Of a stretch of 64,000 bases of DNA, positions 42,777-52,067 are shown piece by piece; the stretch's first letter is position 1, and each line of letters starts with the position of its first letter. Made by a program: the position numbers and the translations under genes. The stretch lies in the NCBI RefSeq assembly GCF_014695395.1, contig NZ_JACJOF010000005.1, positions 124,001 to 188,000 on the forward strand, given 5' to 3'. The stretch is from Nodosilinea sp. FACHB-131 (lineage in GTDB: Bacteria; Cyanobacteriota; Cyanobacteriia; Phormidesmidales; Phormidesmidaceae). The notes beneath the pieces were generated by a model. That model saw only the letters and a list, made by a program, of their open reading frames with translations, made no database searches and had not been told where the DNA came from.

Positions 42777-45374
42777 TTAGCCTTCAACTTGGCGCAATAG
42801 GATGACGGTCATGTGAGTGTTCTGTGCAATTTCCAGTGGCACATTGCCCTTGATCACCTGGCTGAGCAAATTTTCGCGGGAAGCACCGAGCAAAATTGCG
42901 TCGCTGTGACACAGATTTGCCATATCCACGATCGCCTCCGAAACCGAGGGATGGGTTAGCACCTGGGTATAAACTGGGCGGCGCAGAGTTTCTTCTAAGC
43001 CGTTAGCCATTTCAGAGAGGTGCTGGAGGGTGAGACACTCGCCCTTTTCGGGGTGGCAGATAGTGCAAAGCTGAATTTCGGGGGAGTGGCCTAGGGTGAG
43101 CAGGCCAGGCAGCAGGGCCTGGGCGCTTTGGGCGTTGGGCCCGCCCGCAGTAGGAATCAGCCAGTGGTTGAAGGTAAGATTGCGGCCGGGACGCACCACC
43201 ACGACCTGGCAGGGGGCTTGGCGAATTAGGGTATCGACGACGCCACTGATTACCCGACCGGGGGTGAGACTAGGGTGGTGCCAGCCCATCAGCACCAGGT
43301 CGATGTGGCGCTCTTTGATCACTTCGAGCAGAGTGCGACCAATTTCGTGGGCCGCCCGCACCTGAAAATGCACCGATAGCCCACTGTTTTCGGCGTAGGA
43401 GAGGGCGAGCTGGCGCAGGGGTTCTACCCCTTGCAGGTCAACCTTGGCTTCGGCGGGGGCGACGCTGCGGGGCACAGGGACGACGTGAATGCACTCCAGT
43501 TCGTAGTGCAGGCCATGGGCGATCGCCGCCGCAATCTTGATCAAATCGGGCGCGGTGCGCGGATCGGCTAGGGGCAGCAACAGTCGTCCCTGGCCGGTGG
43601 CGGGAGCCTGCTGCTGAAACACTACATAGGAGGGCTCAGCCTGGGGGCCGAGTTTGAGTTGATCGCCACTGACCTGGTCGCACTCGGCGCGAATGATGTC
43701 GGCGCGGGTGATGATGCCCACCAGCTTGTTGCCCTGGGTGACGGGTAGGCGGCTGAGCTTGAGCCGGTTGAGCAAGTGCAGCACTCGGGGCAGGGGAGCA
43801 TCGGGGGCTACGGTGACCGGGTGGGGGGTCATAATATCGGCCAGGGCAGCGTCGTCATCTAGCCCCTGGGTAGTGGAGTCGCTCAGGTCGCTCTGGGTGA
43901 CGATGCCTACCAAGCGACCGTCTTCGAGCACCGGAAAGCCGCGATGGTGCGATCGCGAAAAGGCCTGCGCCACTTCGGATAGGCTCATTTGGCTAGAGAG
44001 GGTTTCGACTCGACGCTGCATTAAATCTGCCGCCTTAAGGTGTCCCCAGGGATTGTTAGCCTGAGGCACCGGCTCGAGATGAATACCCTGGAGAGCGAGC
44101 AAGCGGTTATAGATCGAGCCGTCGTTGGCGCGATCGGCAATCAGATAGGCAACTCCTGAGCCAATCATCAGGGGCAGCACTAGGTTGAAGTTGGCGGTCA
44201 TCTCGAACACGATGACGATAGCGGTGATTGGTACCCCCGTCACCGCGCTAAAGAAAGCGCCCATACCCGTTAGCGCGTAGGTGGTAGTGGTGGCCAGATC
44301 AGCTGGCGGGGGCCAGGCGCCAAAGCCCGTGTAGACGCCCTGGGCAAAGAAGCTCACCAGACATCCCAACGCTGCCCCCAGCACCAGCGAGGGAGCAAAA
44401 ATTCCCCCTGGAGCCCCGGAGCCATAGGCCAGCAGCGTCAGCAAAAACTTGGCGACGAAGGCGATCGCAATCAGTTGCCACCCGGCAGAGCCCGTCACCA
44501 AAAATTCTTGCAACCCGGTGTTGTCGATCGCCGCCACCGGTACAAACACCCCAACCAGGCCAGTAACCAGCCCCGCTAGGCCAATGCGCCCCGGCAATCC
44601 CAACTGCTTAAACTGGCGAAAGAAGGCCAAACTGCCAAAGATGCCTCGCCGGAACAGCGACCCCAGCAGCCCAGCCATTAAACCCAAAATGATTAGAAAG
44701 GGCAGGTCATGCACCGACAAGCTTATCGGTCGGGCATCCATGGTTAAATTTAGCCCCTGCCCCCCTAGCAGCCGCGACACCACCGCCCCGATAAACGACG
44801 CCAAAATAGCGCTGCCCAGGGTGAGATCAGAAAAATCTTGTAGCAGCTCCTCGACTACAAACAGCACCCCAGCAATGGGAGCATTAAAGCCTGCCGCCAG
44901 ACCAGCTGCCGCACCAGCAGAGATTAGCTGCCGCCGATACTCGGGAGAGGTTGGCACCCAACGACTCAGCTGCGCCGCCAGGCCCGCGCCAATTTGCACC
45001 GTTGGCCCCTGCCGCCCTAGAGAGAGGCCTGACCCCAGCGCCAAGAGAGTACTGCCCAGCTTCACCAGCGCCACCCGCAGGTTTAGCGGAATTTTGGCGA
45101 AGCCGAGCGCTGCTTTAACTTGAGGAATGCCGCTGCCCGACGCCTCCGGAGCTAGTCGCTCGACTGACCAGCCCGAGAGCCAGCCGCCCACCAAACCAAT
45201 CGTGGGTAACGCCAGCCACAGCGGTAAGGTACTGGAGGTGCGCCACAGGGTAAGTAGCTCGACCCCCTGCTTGAGCAGCACCGCCGCTAGCCCAGACACT
45301 AGCCCGATGACGCACGCCTCGACAATGGCTACCCGCTTGCGGCTCAGCAAGGGTTCCAGGCGCTTTAACAACAT
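42777..45374 (-). CDS. ClC-type chloride transporter with CBS pair and USP domains
   Basis: From ATG 45374 the protein is 865 residues. The ClC membrane part (about 1-430) has the selectivity motifs GSGIPQ, GRQGPTVQIG and GAPGGIFAPSLVLGA. The GREGP motif reads GRQGP, so the gating glutamate is Gln; the proton-path Glu region (LFVVEELLQDF) keeps its acids. Two CBS domains follow (about 450-570; HRGFPVLEDGRLVGIV, LSRLPVTQGNKLVGII), then one or two universal-stress-protein-like domains (LLPLADPRTAPDLIKIA, LVLMGWHHPSL, and a second half ending AILLGASRENLLSQVIKGN). CBS and USP parts suggest control by nucleotides. The frame is open to 45437, but family similarity starts at MLLKRLEPLLSRKR. Confidence 0.93.
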   Translation of the reverse strand: MLLKRLEPLLSRKRVAIVEACVIGLVSGLAAVLLKQGVELLTLWRTSSTLPLWLALPTIGLVGGWLSGWSVERLAPEASGSGIPQVKAALGFAKIPLNLRVALVKLGSTLLALGSGLSLGRQGPTVQIGAGLAAQLSRWVPTSPEYRRQLISAGAAAGLAAGFNAPIAGVLFVVEELLQDFSDLTLGSAILASFIGAVVSRLLGGQGLNLTMDARPISLSVHDLPFLIILGLMAGLLGSLFRRGIFGSLAFFRQFKQLGLPGRIGLAGLVTGLVGVFVPVAAIDNTGLQEFLVTGSAGWQLIAIAFVAKFLLTLLAYGSGAPGGIFAPSLVLGAALGCLVSFFAQGVYTGFGAWPPPADLATTTTYALTGMGAFFSAVTGVPITAIVIVFEMTANFNLVLPLMIGSGVAYLIADRANDGSIYNRLLALQGIHLEPVPQANNPWGHLKAADLMQRRVETLSSQMSLSEVAQAFSRSHHRGFPVLEDGRLVGIVTQSDLSDSTTQGLDDDAALADIMTPHPVTVAPDAPLPRVLHLLNRLKLSRLPVTQGNKLVGIITRADIIRAECDQVSGDQLKLGPQAEPSYVVFQQQAPATGQGRLLLPLADPRTAPDLIKIAAAIAHGLHYELECIHVVPVPRSVAPAEAKVDLQGVEPLRQLALSYAENSGLSVHFQVRAAHEIGRTLLEVIKERHIDLVLMGWHHPSLTPGRVISGVVDTLIRQAPCQVVVVRPGRNLTFNHWLIPTAGGPNAQSAQALLPGLLTLGHSPEIQLCTICHPEKGECLTLQHLSEMANGLEETLRRPVYTQVLTHPSVSEAIVDMANLCHSDAILLGASRENLLSQVIKGNVPLEIAQNTHMTVILLRQVEG

Positions 45375-45489
45375 CACAGGGGCAGCATCATTACAGGGGT
45401 AAGGTAGACCACAGCTAGAGAAAAGGGCAACGCCCAACTCAGTGCTGTCTTCCCTTAACTATCCCAAAGTGTAGCCTGTAATGAGACGG

Positions 45490-45711
45490 CTACGGATGTA
45501 GCTCGCAATCGGGGAAGCGACCCAGTCCATTAGCTTCCACAATGGCGTTGCGACACTTTAGGGGCGTTTTGCCGGTCAGCTCCGATAAACGCTTGAGACT
45601 GATAGCAGGTGAGCCACCGTGGGGAGCCGTCATATAGAGTCGGTAAGCCACCTCCAGCACTTGATCATCCAGCAGCAGCGGCCTAACTGTGGAACTTATG
45701 ACATCTAGCAT
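45490..45711 (-). CDS. Small protein of unknown function, possible HTH
   Basis: A 73-residue protein with ISSTVRPLLLDDQVLEVAYR at the N-terminus and a second half (SLKRLSELTGKTPLKCRNAI) that could be a helix-turn-helix. It ends VEANGLGRFPDCELHP. Amino-acid composition looks like a real protein and it fills the gap between two genes on the same strand, but there is no clear ribosome site. No function is assigned. Confidence 0.6.
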   Translation of the reverse strand: MLDVISSTVRPLLLDDQVLEVAYRLYMTAPHGGSPAISLKRLSELTGKTPLKCRNAIVEANGLGRFPDCELHP

Positions 45712-45852
45712 GGCGGTAGGAGAACTCGTTATTTAAGTATGTTCACGGATGTTGCTCGATAGACCGTCTATCTGACGGTGGGTTTTCAGGGTAGAAATTA
45801 AGCGGCAGCAGCCCATTCTAGAGGCGCTGACTGCTTGCATTTGTCCGATCGC

Positions 45853-47412
45853 CTACCCCTGCAACTCAGGGGCAATCTCCAGCTCCGCTGCCCAGCGATC
45901 GAACGTAATGCCCACGGTCTGCTCTAGCTGGGCAACGCTGTTGAGGAAGGCGATGCGGGCTTCCAGCTCGTTAGTTTCAGCCGTCACTAGCGCCTCTTCC
46001 TGGTTGATCAGCTGAAACAGGCTAATGTTGCCCCGCCCTAGGCGAAACTGCTCCTGGGCTGCTTCGAGCTGACGTCGAGCGTTGAGGGTAGCTCGCTCTG
46101 CGGCGACCACTTGGCTCAAGCTAGCCTGAGCCTCATTGAGCCCAGCGATGACATCGTTGCGAATTTGGTCTTGCAGCTGAGCTAGGGTGTTGTCCTGCTG
46201 TTGCAGGGTGATGTCGCTAGCTAGACGGTTAGTTTCGGGTTGGGGGTCGCCAAAGGTGCGAGTGGCCACTAGCCCCATAGCGCTGCGGGAACCATCGCCC
46301 AGGGTGCCATCGGCGACGGCATCGAGCTGCCAGCGCAGGTTATCTTGGGCCACCAGCAGATCGAGCTCCTGCTGCTGCCGCTGGAGCTGAGCCTGTTGGT
46401 AGTCGGTGCGCTGGGTCAGGGCCAGAGTCACTAGGGCATCGGGCTGGTAGGTGGCCAACTGGGCGGCGGCGGCGGCAAACAGCTCGGCGATAGTTTCTAC
46501 AGATGCGACAAAGCGCAGGTTGCGATCGGTGCCAATCAGGTTGAGTAGGGCGCTATTGGCCTGGTCGAGCTGATTTTGAGCATCGACGAGGCTGCGCTGG
46601 GCATCAGCCAGCGATCGCTCTGGGTCAAATAGGTCGATGGGGGCCCGCCGCCCCGCCTCTACCAGGGCCTGCAAAATATCGAGCTGCTGCTGCCGCCGCT
46701 CTAGGGCCTGGGTCTGAATATCGACCTGGGCCTGGGCATCGATCAAATTGTTGTAGCTGAAAATGGCGGTAGTGAGGGTGGCGATGACGGTGTTGCGCAG
46801 GGCCAGCTGGTTGCGGGTTTCGCCCAGGCGGGCCTGGTTGAGCGGAGCCTCATTGACGGCGGTGCCGAAGCCACGCAGCAGGGGTTGGCTGACTCTAAAT
46901 TGTAGGGATTGCCCGTCCTCAAAGGGCGTCAGCCCTAGCTCAAAGCTGGTGCCCAGGCGGGTGGTGAGGGTAGTGTCGAGCCGTATTTGCTGGTCCAGAT
47001 CGGTGTCACTGCCCCCCAGCAGCACCGAGCCCGGAGTTAACTCTGCATCACCGCCGTTGCCTGAGTTGCTGCGAGTGGCATCAACCCGCAGCGTTGGTGT
47101 TAGCCGTGGGTTAAAGGTTTGCTCGGCGGCGGCGAGCTGCTGCCGCTGCACAATGCGCCCTAGGGCCTGATTGCGCAGCTCGCGATTGCCCTCCAGGGTC
47201 AGGTTGAGCAGGTCGGTAAGCGTGAGCGTTACAACTTCGGCAGCATCCGCCGTGGGTAGAACGGGTTCGAGGGCTGGCAGGTCAGTGGCCGGCTCTGCGA
47301 GGGGGATAGACTCGGCTAGGGTGGGGAGGGCGATCGCGCTAACGCCCAAGCCTAGAGCTACCCCCCACAGACCTAGTCGCTGGCTAATTAAAATCGTCGA
47401 AGTTCCCATCAT
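45853..47412 (-). CDS. TolC family outer-membrane efflux protein
   Basis: From ATG 47412 (AGGGAGG eight bases upstream) the protein is 519 residues. After a signal peptide (LGLWGVALGLGVSAIALPT, cut near LAES) it has two TolC-type repeats. Each starts with a coil such as LTLTDLLNLTLEGNRELRNQ and contains long Gln/Ala/Leu-rich helices. The second ends with RLGRGNISLFQLINQEEALV-like sequence. It should form the outer-membrane duct for the MacAB-type pump encoded just upstream in map order, and could also serve type I export of the RTX protein. A Uma2 gene on the opposite strand separates it from the pump genes. Confidence 0.9.
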   Translation of the reverse strand: MMGTSTILISQRLGLWGVALGLGVSAIALPTLAESIPLAEPATDLPALEPVLPTADAAEVVTLTLTDLLNLTLEGNRELRNQALGRIVQRQQLAAAEQTFNPRLTPTLRVDATRSNSGNGGDAELTPGSVLLGGSDTDLDQQIRLDTTLTTRLGTSFELGLTPFEDGQSLQFRVSQPLLRGFGTAVNEAPLNQARLGETRNQLALRNTVIATLTTAIFSYNNLIDAQAQVDIQTQALERRQQQLDILQALVEAGRRAPIDLFDPERSLADAQRSLVDAQNQLDQANSALLNLIGTDRNLRFVASVETIAELFAAAAAQLATYQPDALVTLALTQRTDYQQAQLQRQQQELDLLVAQDNLRWQLDAVADGTLGDGSRSAMGLVATRTFGDPQPETNRLASDITLQQQDNTLAQLQDQIRNDVIAGLNEAQASLSQVVAAERATLNARRQLEAAQEQFRLGRGNISLFQLINQEEALVTAETNELEARIAFLNSVAQLEQTVGITFDRWAAELEIAPELQG

Positions 47413-47480
47413 TTTCGCTGCCTCCCTAACCACAGCTCTACCTACCCAGTAGGATAGAACCAACAACTCGCCCCATTGCT

Positions 47481-48185
47481 ATGACAACCTATCACGCTGG
47501 TTCAGCCCCAACCACTGGTGTCACAACGGCTCCCCTTGAGAGCGGCGATCGCCTCACCCGCCCCGAGTTTGAGCGGCGCTACAAAGCCTCTACCGTTAAA
47601 AAAGCTGAATTTATTGAAGGAGTTGTTTACGTGGCGTCGCCGCTCAGGTTTCAACAGCATGCCGAACCTCATAGCCGCTTAAACACTTGGATAGGCACCT
47701 ACGCGGCCCTAACGCCCGGCACTCGATCGGGCATTGAACCCACAGTTCGCCTTGACCTCGACAATGAACCTCAGCCCGACATTGTGCTGCTGATTGATGA
47801 AGTCGCTGGCGGCCAGGCCCGCCTCAGCCCCGATGGTTATCTAGAAGGCACTCCCGAATTGGTAATTGAGATTGCTGCCAGCAGCGCTGCCATTGACTTG
47901 GGCGACAAAAAACAGGCCTACCGCCGTAACGGCGTACCCGAATACCTTGTCTGGCAAGTGTATGAAAACAGATTGGATTGGTTCTACCTAGTAGATGGCG
48001 ACTACCAGCCCCTGCCGATAGATGCCGATGGTATTGTTCGCAGTGCCACATTTCCGGGTTTGTGGTTAGCCGAGACAGCGCTTTTACAGGGCAATATGAC
48101 CCAAGTTCTGGCTGTATTACAGGCAGGCTTACAGTCCCCCGAACATCAGCAGTTTAAAGTGGATTTGCAATCGCTGCCCTTATAG
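47481..48185 (+). CDS. Uma2 family nuclease-like protein (second copy)
   Basis: A 234-residue Uma2 protein: RLTRPEFERRYKASTVKKAE with FIEGVVYVASPL, then NEPQPDIVLLIDEVAGG (catalytic Asp region), PELVIEIAASS (Glu) and KKQAYRRNGVPEYLVWQV. It starts at ATG 47481, only 68 bases from the divergent tolC-like start, and ends 46 bases from the convergent permease gene. It breaks what would otherwise be a four-gene efflux operon. Confidence 0.85.
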   Translation: MTTYHAGSAPTTGVTTAPLESGDRLTRPEFERRYKASTVKKAEFIEGVVYVASPLRFQQHAEPHSRLNTWIGTYAALTPGTRSGIEPTVRLDLDNEPQPDIVLLIDEVAGGQARLSPDGYLEGTPELVIEIAASSAAIDLGDKKQAYRRNGVPEYLVWQVYENRLDWFYLVDGDYQPLPIDADGIVRSATFPGLWLAETALLQGNMTQVLAVLQAGLQSPEHQQFKVDLQSLPL

Positions 48186-48231
48186 GGCACAGCGCATTCC
48201 CATCCACTCGCTTACCCATTCTTCCCTAACC

Positions 48232-49428
48232 CTACTCCCCTCGCAGCGCCTGCACGACATCGATCTGCGTGACTCGTAGAGCGGGCAGGAAACTAGCACC
48301 CACGCCGACACCGAAGGCAGCACCCATCGACAGGGCCGCATCGCGCCAGTTGAACTCGTAGGGGGCCTCAAACACGGTGGTGGTCGCCACTTTAGTCAAC
48401 CCGTGGACGGTCGCCACCGCCGTGGTGCCGCCGATCAGGCTGAGCAGGGCCGCTTCGGCAATGAACTGGGCCATGATCTCCAAATCGGTGGCCCCGATGG
48501 CGCGGCGCAGGCCGATCTCGCGGGTGCGTTCCATAATGGCGGCGATGGTGATATTGGCAATGCCGACGCCGCCAATCACCAGGGCCAGTAGACCCACAGC
48601 CTTGAGCACGCGAATGGAAGCCCGCTGGCGCTGCTCCTCTTCGTAGAGATCTGCGACATTGCCATCGATATACAGGTCGTAGCCCGGAAACATCTGCTGG
48701 AGCTGAGCTTCGACGCCGTCGCGGGTGGTCTCAAAGTCGTTGAGGCTATGCAGGGCAATTTGAATTTGGCCCCCGAAGCGAAAGCGCCCTTGCAACAGGT
48801 CGCCGTAGGGTTCAGGTACCCAGAGAGTGCCGGTAGGTTCTCCTTCTTCGCTACCGTACAGGTTTTTGTTTTCAATCAAACCGATCACAGTGAAGCGGGT
48901 GCCGTTGATGAAAATACCTTCCCCCAGGGGCGAAGCCGCTTGAAAGAGCTGCTGAGCCAGTACGGTATCGATCACGGCAACGGGACGAAAGGCGTCAAAG
49001 TCCTCTGGGTCGAAAAATCGGCCCTCGAGTACCTGCCGCCCGGTGGTGCGCTGGTAGTTTTCTGACACGCTCAGGGCATCAATGCTGTCGGTGATGGTGC
49101 CCTGGTACTGCACCTCTGCTCCCCATAGCTGAGTTACCCGACTAATGCTGAGAATCCCGGGAACGGCCGCCTGGATTTCTGCGATCGCCGCCTGATCAAA
49201 TTCCACCGGGGGACGACTGCGCCCGTAAACAAAGGGGGTGATGTTGGGGTTATCCCGCGTCGCCAGTTGCTCTTGCAGCACCCGGTTAGCAATGGTGTCG
49301 ATGTTAAGAGTGGCATTGACGGCGGCAACGCCCATAAAAATGCCCAGCGCCGTCAGGCCCGATCGCACCCAGTTGCCGGTTAGATCCCGCAGGGTGGTGA
49401 GGCTGAGGTCGAGGGGGGAGAGGGGCAT
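48232..49428 (-). CDS. MacB-type ABC transporter permease
   Basis: A 398-residue permease with the MacB layout. There is an N-terminal membrane helix (SGLTALGIFMGVAAVNATLN), a MacB-type periplasmic domain (about 45-250) and a C-terminal FtsX domain with three helices. The FtsX part contains AVGLLALVIGGVGIANITIA and ERTREIGLRRAIGATDLEI. The ATPase is separate (50869-51606). It follows the adaptor gene by 33 bases and is the last gene of the pump transcript. Substrate is unknown. Confidence 0.93.
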   Translation of the reverse strand: MPLSPLDLSLTTLRDLTGNWVRSGLTALGIFMGVAAVNATLNIDTIANRVLQEQLATRDNPNITPFVYGRSRPPVEFDQAAIAEIQAAVPGILSISRVTQLWGAEVQYQGTITDSIDALSVSENYQRTTGRQVLEGRFFDPEDFDAFRPVAVIDTVLAQQLFQAASPLGEGIFINGTRFTVIGLIENKNLYGSEEGEPTGTLWVPEPYGDLLQGRFRFGGQIQIALHSLNDFETTRDGVEAQLQQMFPGYDLYIDGNVADLYEEEQRQRASIRVLKAVGLLALVIGGVGIANITIAAIMERTREIGLRRAIGATDLEIMAQFIAEAALLSLIGGTTAVATVHGLTKVATTTVFEAPYEFNWRDAALSMGAAFGVGVGASFLPALRVTQIDVVQALRGE

Positions 49429-49461
49429 CGGCAGGTAGGGAAGGTGGGGGAGATGGGGAGG

Positions 49462-50850
49462 CTAGGGGGTGGGGCGGGGGCCGCCTGCGGGGGTAGATTC
49501 TACGGTCATGCCTTCTTCGAGGGGCTGATCGGGCGGTAGGTTGAGAATGACGGTGTCGGTGTCTTTTAGGCCAGAGACGATTTCGACCGCTTCTAGGGTG
49601 TCGAGGCCAGTGGTGACGAGGCGCTTTTGGGCGCGGCTGTCGTCATCGACGACCCAGACAAAGGTTTCGCCGCCCTCTTGCTGAATTAGGTTGGTGGGCA
49701 GGGCTAGGGCGTTTTCTCGCTGCACCAAAATGACTTCGACGCTGACGGAGCTGCCGGGGATGAGTACGCCGCTGGGGCGATCGAGCTGGGCGATCGCCTT
49801 GACCATAGCCTGGGAGCTGCCGCCGTCACCCTCACTGTCGGTAATCGCCTGGGGGGCAATGCTGACCACCCGACCTAGATATTTTTCTGGGTTGGGGCCG
49901 ATAATGCTGACCCGCACGGGCATATTGACCGACACTTTGTTGGCGTCGAGGGTCATGAGGTCAAACAGCACTACCTCTTGGTTGGGGTCGCCGATGGTGA
50001 GCAGGGTGCCTTCGCTCTGCACACCGTCGCCGGGCTGCACGTCGATGTTGAGCACCACGGCGTCGAAGGGGGCAACGATGGCGTTGTCGGCAATGCGGGC
50101 GCGAACGTTAGTTAGTTTGGCCTGGTTTTGGCGAATCTCTAGCTCGGAGCGCTGGAGCTCAACCTCAGCCCCTCGCAGCTCAGACTGGGCCGTTTCTAAC
50201 GCGTCGCGATCCTGGTTGTACTCATCCTCGGAGATAAACCCCTGATCGACCAGCGATCGCGATTCGCTCAAGCGCTCTTCGGCCCGCCGCACGGTGCGCT
50301 GGCGGTCTCGCAGCACCTCAGCATTGCGCTGCCGCTGCAGCCTAAGAATGTCGGTTTCAATCTGGGCCTCGTCTAGCTCTTGCTCCAGGCTGCGATCGCG
50401 CAGCCGCAGCAGCACCGTACCTTGCTCTACCCGCTGGCGCTCTTCCACCAGCACCGCCTCCACAGTGACATCCGCTGGGGCCTTGAGAATCTGCTGGTTG
50501 CCCAGGCTCATCACCCCCGAGGCATCGACCCGGTTCTCTAGGGTGTCGCGGCTGGGAGTGCCGGTGGTCACTACCACGGGGTCTACGCTGCGGCGCTGCC
50601 AGGTGCGGTAGCCCAGCCAGCCCCCCACGCCCAGCACCAGCACTAGCCCCGACGCCACGAGCCACCTCAGCCCAGGGCGAGACTTGGCCCGATCGCCATC
50701 GTCGAGCAGATCGTCATCAAACAGGCCAGGGCTAAGGGGGCTAGGGGGTTTCGCCTGATCCGGCCCCAGCGGGAGAGGGTCGGCATCCGCTGAGGCATTG
50801 GTGCGACTGGAGGTATCGGAGTGGGGTTCGGGCGGCACGGAGCATTCCAA
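49462..50850 (-). CDS. Periplasmic adaptor (HlyD/MacA family)
   Basis: About 460 residues. A cytoplasmic acidic N-terminus is followed by one membrane helix (LRWLVASGLVLVLGVGGWLG, about 65-84). A lipoyl half-domain (QILKAPADVTVEAVLVEERQ) leads to a long coiled-coil hairpin with many Gln/Arg/Glu (about 145-245). The second lipoyl half reads NAIVAPFDAVVLNIDVQPGD and beta-barrel domains follow. It joins the permease to the TolC-like duct. The start is uncertain: TTG 50850 is the first usual codon, GTG 50838 has GGA upstream. It lies between ATPase and permease genes. Confidence 0.92.
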   Translation of the reverse strand: MECSVPPEPHSDTSSRTNASADADPLPLGPDQAKPPSPLSPGLFDDDLLDDGDRAKSRPGLRWLVASGLVLVLGVGGWLGYRTWQRRSVDPVVVTTGTPSRDTLENRVDASGVMSLGNQQILKAPADVTVEAVLVEERQRVEQGTVLLRLRDRSLEQELDEAQIETDILRLQRQRNAEVLRDRQRTVRRAEERLSESRSLVDQGFISEDEYNQDRDALETAQSELRGAEVELQRSELEIRQNQAKLTNVRARIADNAIVAPFDAVVLNIDVQPGDGVQSEGTLLTIGDPNQEVVLFDLMTLDANKVSVNMPVRVSIIGPNPEKYLGRVVSIAPQAITDSEGDGGSSQAMVKAIAQLDRPSGVLIPGSSVSVEVILVQRENALALPTNLIQQEGGETFVWVVDDDSRAQKRLVTTGLDTLEAVEIVSGLKDTDTVILNLPPDQPLEEGMTVESTPAGGPRPTP

Positions 50851-50868
50851 ACAGAGGGTGGTCGGCTG

Positions 50869-51606
50869 CTACAGGGGGGCCAGACGGCCCAGCTCGGCGG
50901 GGCTGAGGTGGGCATCGGTAACCTGGCCATCGCTCATCATAATAATGCGCTGGCTGTGGCGGGCCACCTCATGGGAGTGGGTCACCATGACGATGGTAAT
51001 GCCTCGCTGGTGCAGGGCCTCAAAAATGCTCAACACCTCCGTGGCTGACTGCGAGTCGAGCGCTCCGGTCGGCTCGTCGGCCAGCAGTAGCACCGGCTGA
51101 TTGACAATGGCGCGGGCAATAGCCACCCGCTGCTGCTGCCCGCCCGACAGTTGGGAGGGGCGTTTATCCATGCGGTTGGCCAGGCCCATGTGGGTGAGGG
51201 CGGCAGCCGCCCGCCGCTGCCGTACCGATCGCCCCAACCCGGCGTACATCATCGGCAAAATCACGTTTTCCAGTGCCGTCAGGTTGGGCAGTAGCTCGTA
51301 GCGCTGAAAGATAAAGCCGATCTTGCGGTTGCGAATGCGGGTGAGCCGGTTTTTATCCACCGTTGAGACATCGGTGCCGTCGAGGAGGTAGCGGCCGCGG
51401 GTGGGGCGATCGAGGCAGCCAATGATATTCATCAGCGTCGATTTGCCCGAGCCCGACTGGCCCATGATGGCGCAGTATTCACCCGGGTGAATGGTGATGT
51501 TAATGCGATCGCAGGCCCGCACCGCCGCCTCGCCGCTGCCAAACACCCGCGACACATTCTCCATGGTGATGACGGCGGCAGATGGGGAGTAGGGTGACGG
51601 GGACAT
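50869..51606 (-). CDS. MacB/LolD-type ABC transporter ATPase
   Basis: A 245-residue ATPase with Walker A GQSGSGKST near residue 50, Q-loop FIFQRYELLPNLTALENV, signature LSGGQQQRVAIARAI, Walker B LLLADEPTGALD and H-loop MVTHSHEVA. It is the first gene of the minus-strand pump unit with adaptor (18 bases on) and permease. ATG 51606 and 51564 (MENVSRVFG) are both possible starts. Confidence 0.95.
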   Translation of the reverse strand: MSPSPYSPSAAVITMENVSRVFGSGEAAVRACDRINITIHPGEYCAIMGQSGSGKSTLMNIIGCLDRPTRGRYLLDGTDVSTVDKNRLTRIRNRKIGFIFQRYELLPNLTALENVILPMMYAGLGRSVRQRRAAAALTHMGLANRMDKRPSQLSGGQQQRVAIARAIVNQPVLLLADEPTGALDSQSATEVLSIFEALHQRGITIVMVTHSHEVARHSQRIIMMSDGQVTDAHLSPAELGRLAPL

Positions 51607-51792
51607 GGGGCGATCGCGTGAACGCTACGGCGACGAGAGTTCCATCCCGAGATGCAACCCACAGATCTAGGATAATTCCCTTACCTAACTTCTCTGTGGG
51701 CCACTGGGGCCAGAGCCTAGACGCAGCGGCGCAGTAGACGTTACTCTCTAGCTCTCCACCAGATTATCCCTTCAAAAACCGAGATACCGCCG

Positions 51793-52056
51793 ATGGGAAT
51801 GCCCTGTGAAGTCAATAGCCTACTCAAACTCAAGCCTGACCAGGGCTACCCCACTGTGCTCGAAGTCGGGACTCGACACCGGGTGCAAAAAAACGGCTAC
51901 CGCATTTTTCCTATTGATGTGCCGCTGAGTTTGGTCGATGAAAACTGGCTTGCCCACGGCGACATCGTCATCGAAAAACTGATTTGGGAGCACCAAATTA
52001 CTGTTTTAGAGTTTCGGATTCACCGCGTCTACGCCACCCCGTTCGCAATGCAGTAG
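51793..52056 (+). CDS. DUF2584-like small protein
   Basis: An 87-residue protein starting MGMPCEVNSLLKLKPDQGYP, with HRVQKNGYRIFPIDVPLSLV and the late IEKLIWEHQITVLEFRIHRV. The MGMP-E-N start and the GYRI-P-I-PL core resemble DUF2584, known from Bacillus and cyanobacteria and of unknown function. The family name is from memory and should be treated as probable. It stands alone on the plus strand. Confidence 0.72.
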   Translation: MGMPCEVNSLLKLKPDQGYPTVLEVGTRHRVQKNGYRIFPIDVPLSLVDENWLAHGDIVIEKLIWEHQITVLEFRIHRVYATPFAMQ

Positions 52057-52067
52057 TCAGTTCAGCC

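Noticed and set aside
44449..45123. 224-codon plus frame antisense to the ClC gene
   Set aside because: Ser/Arg/Pro-rich antisense of a strongly supported membrane protein.
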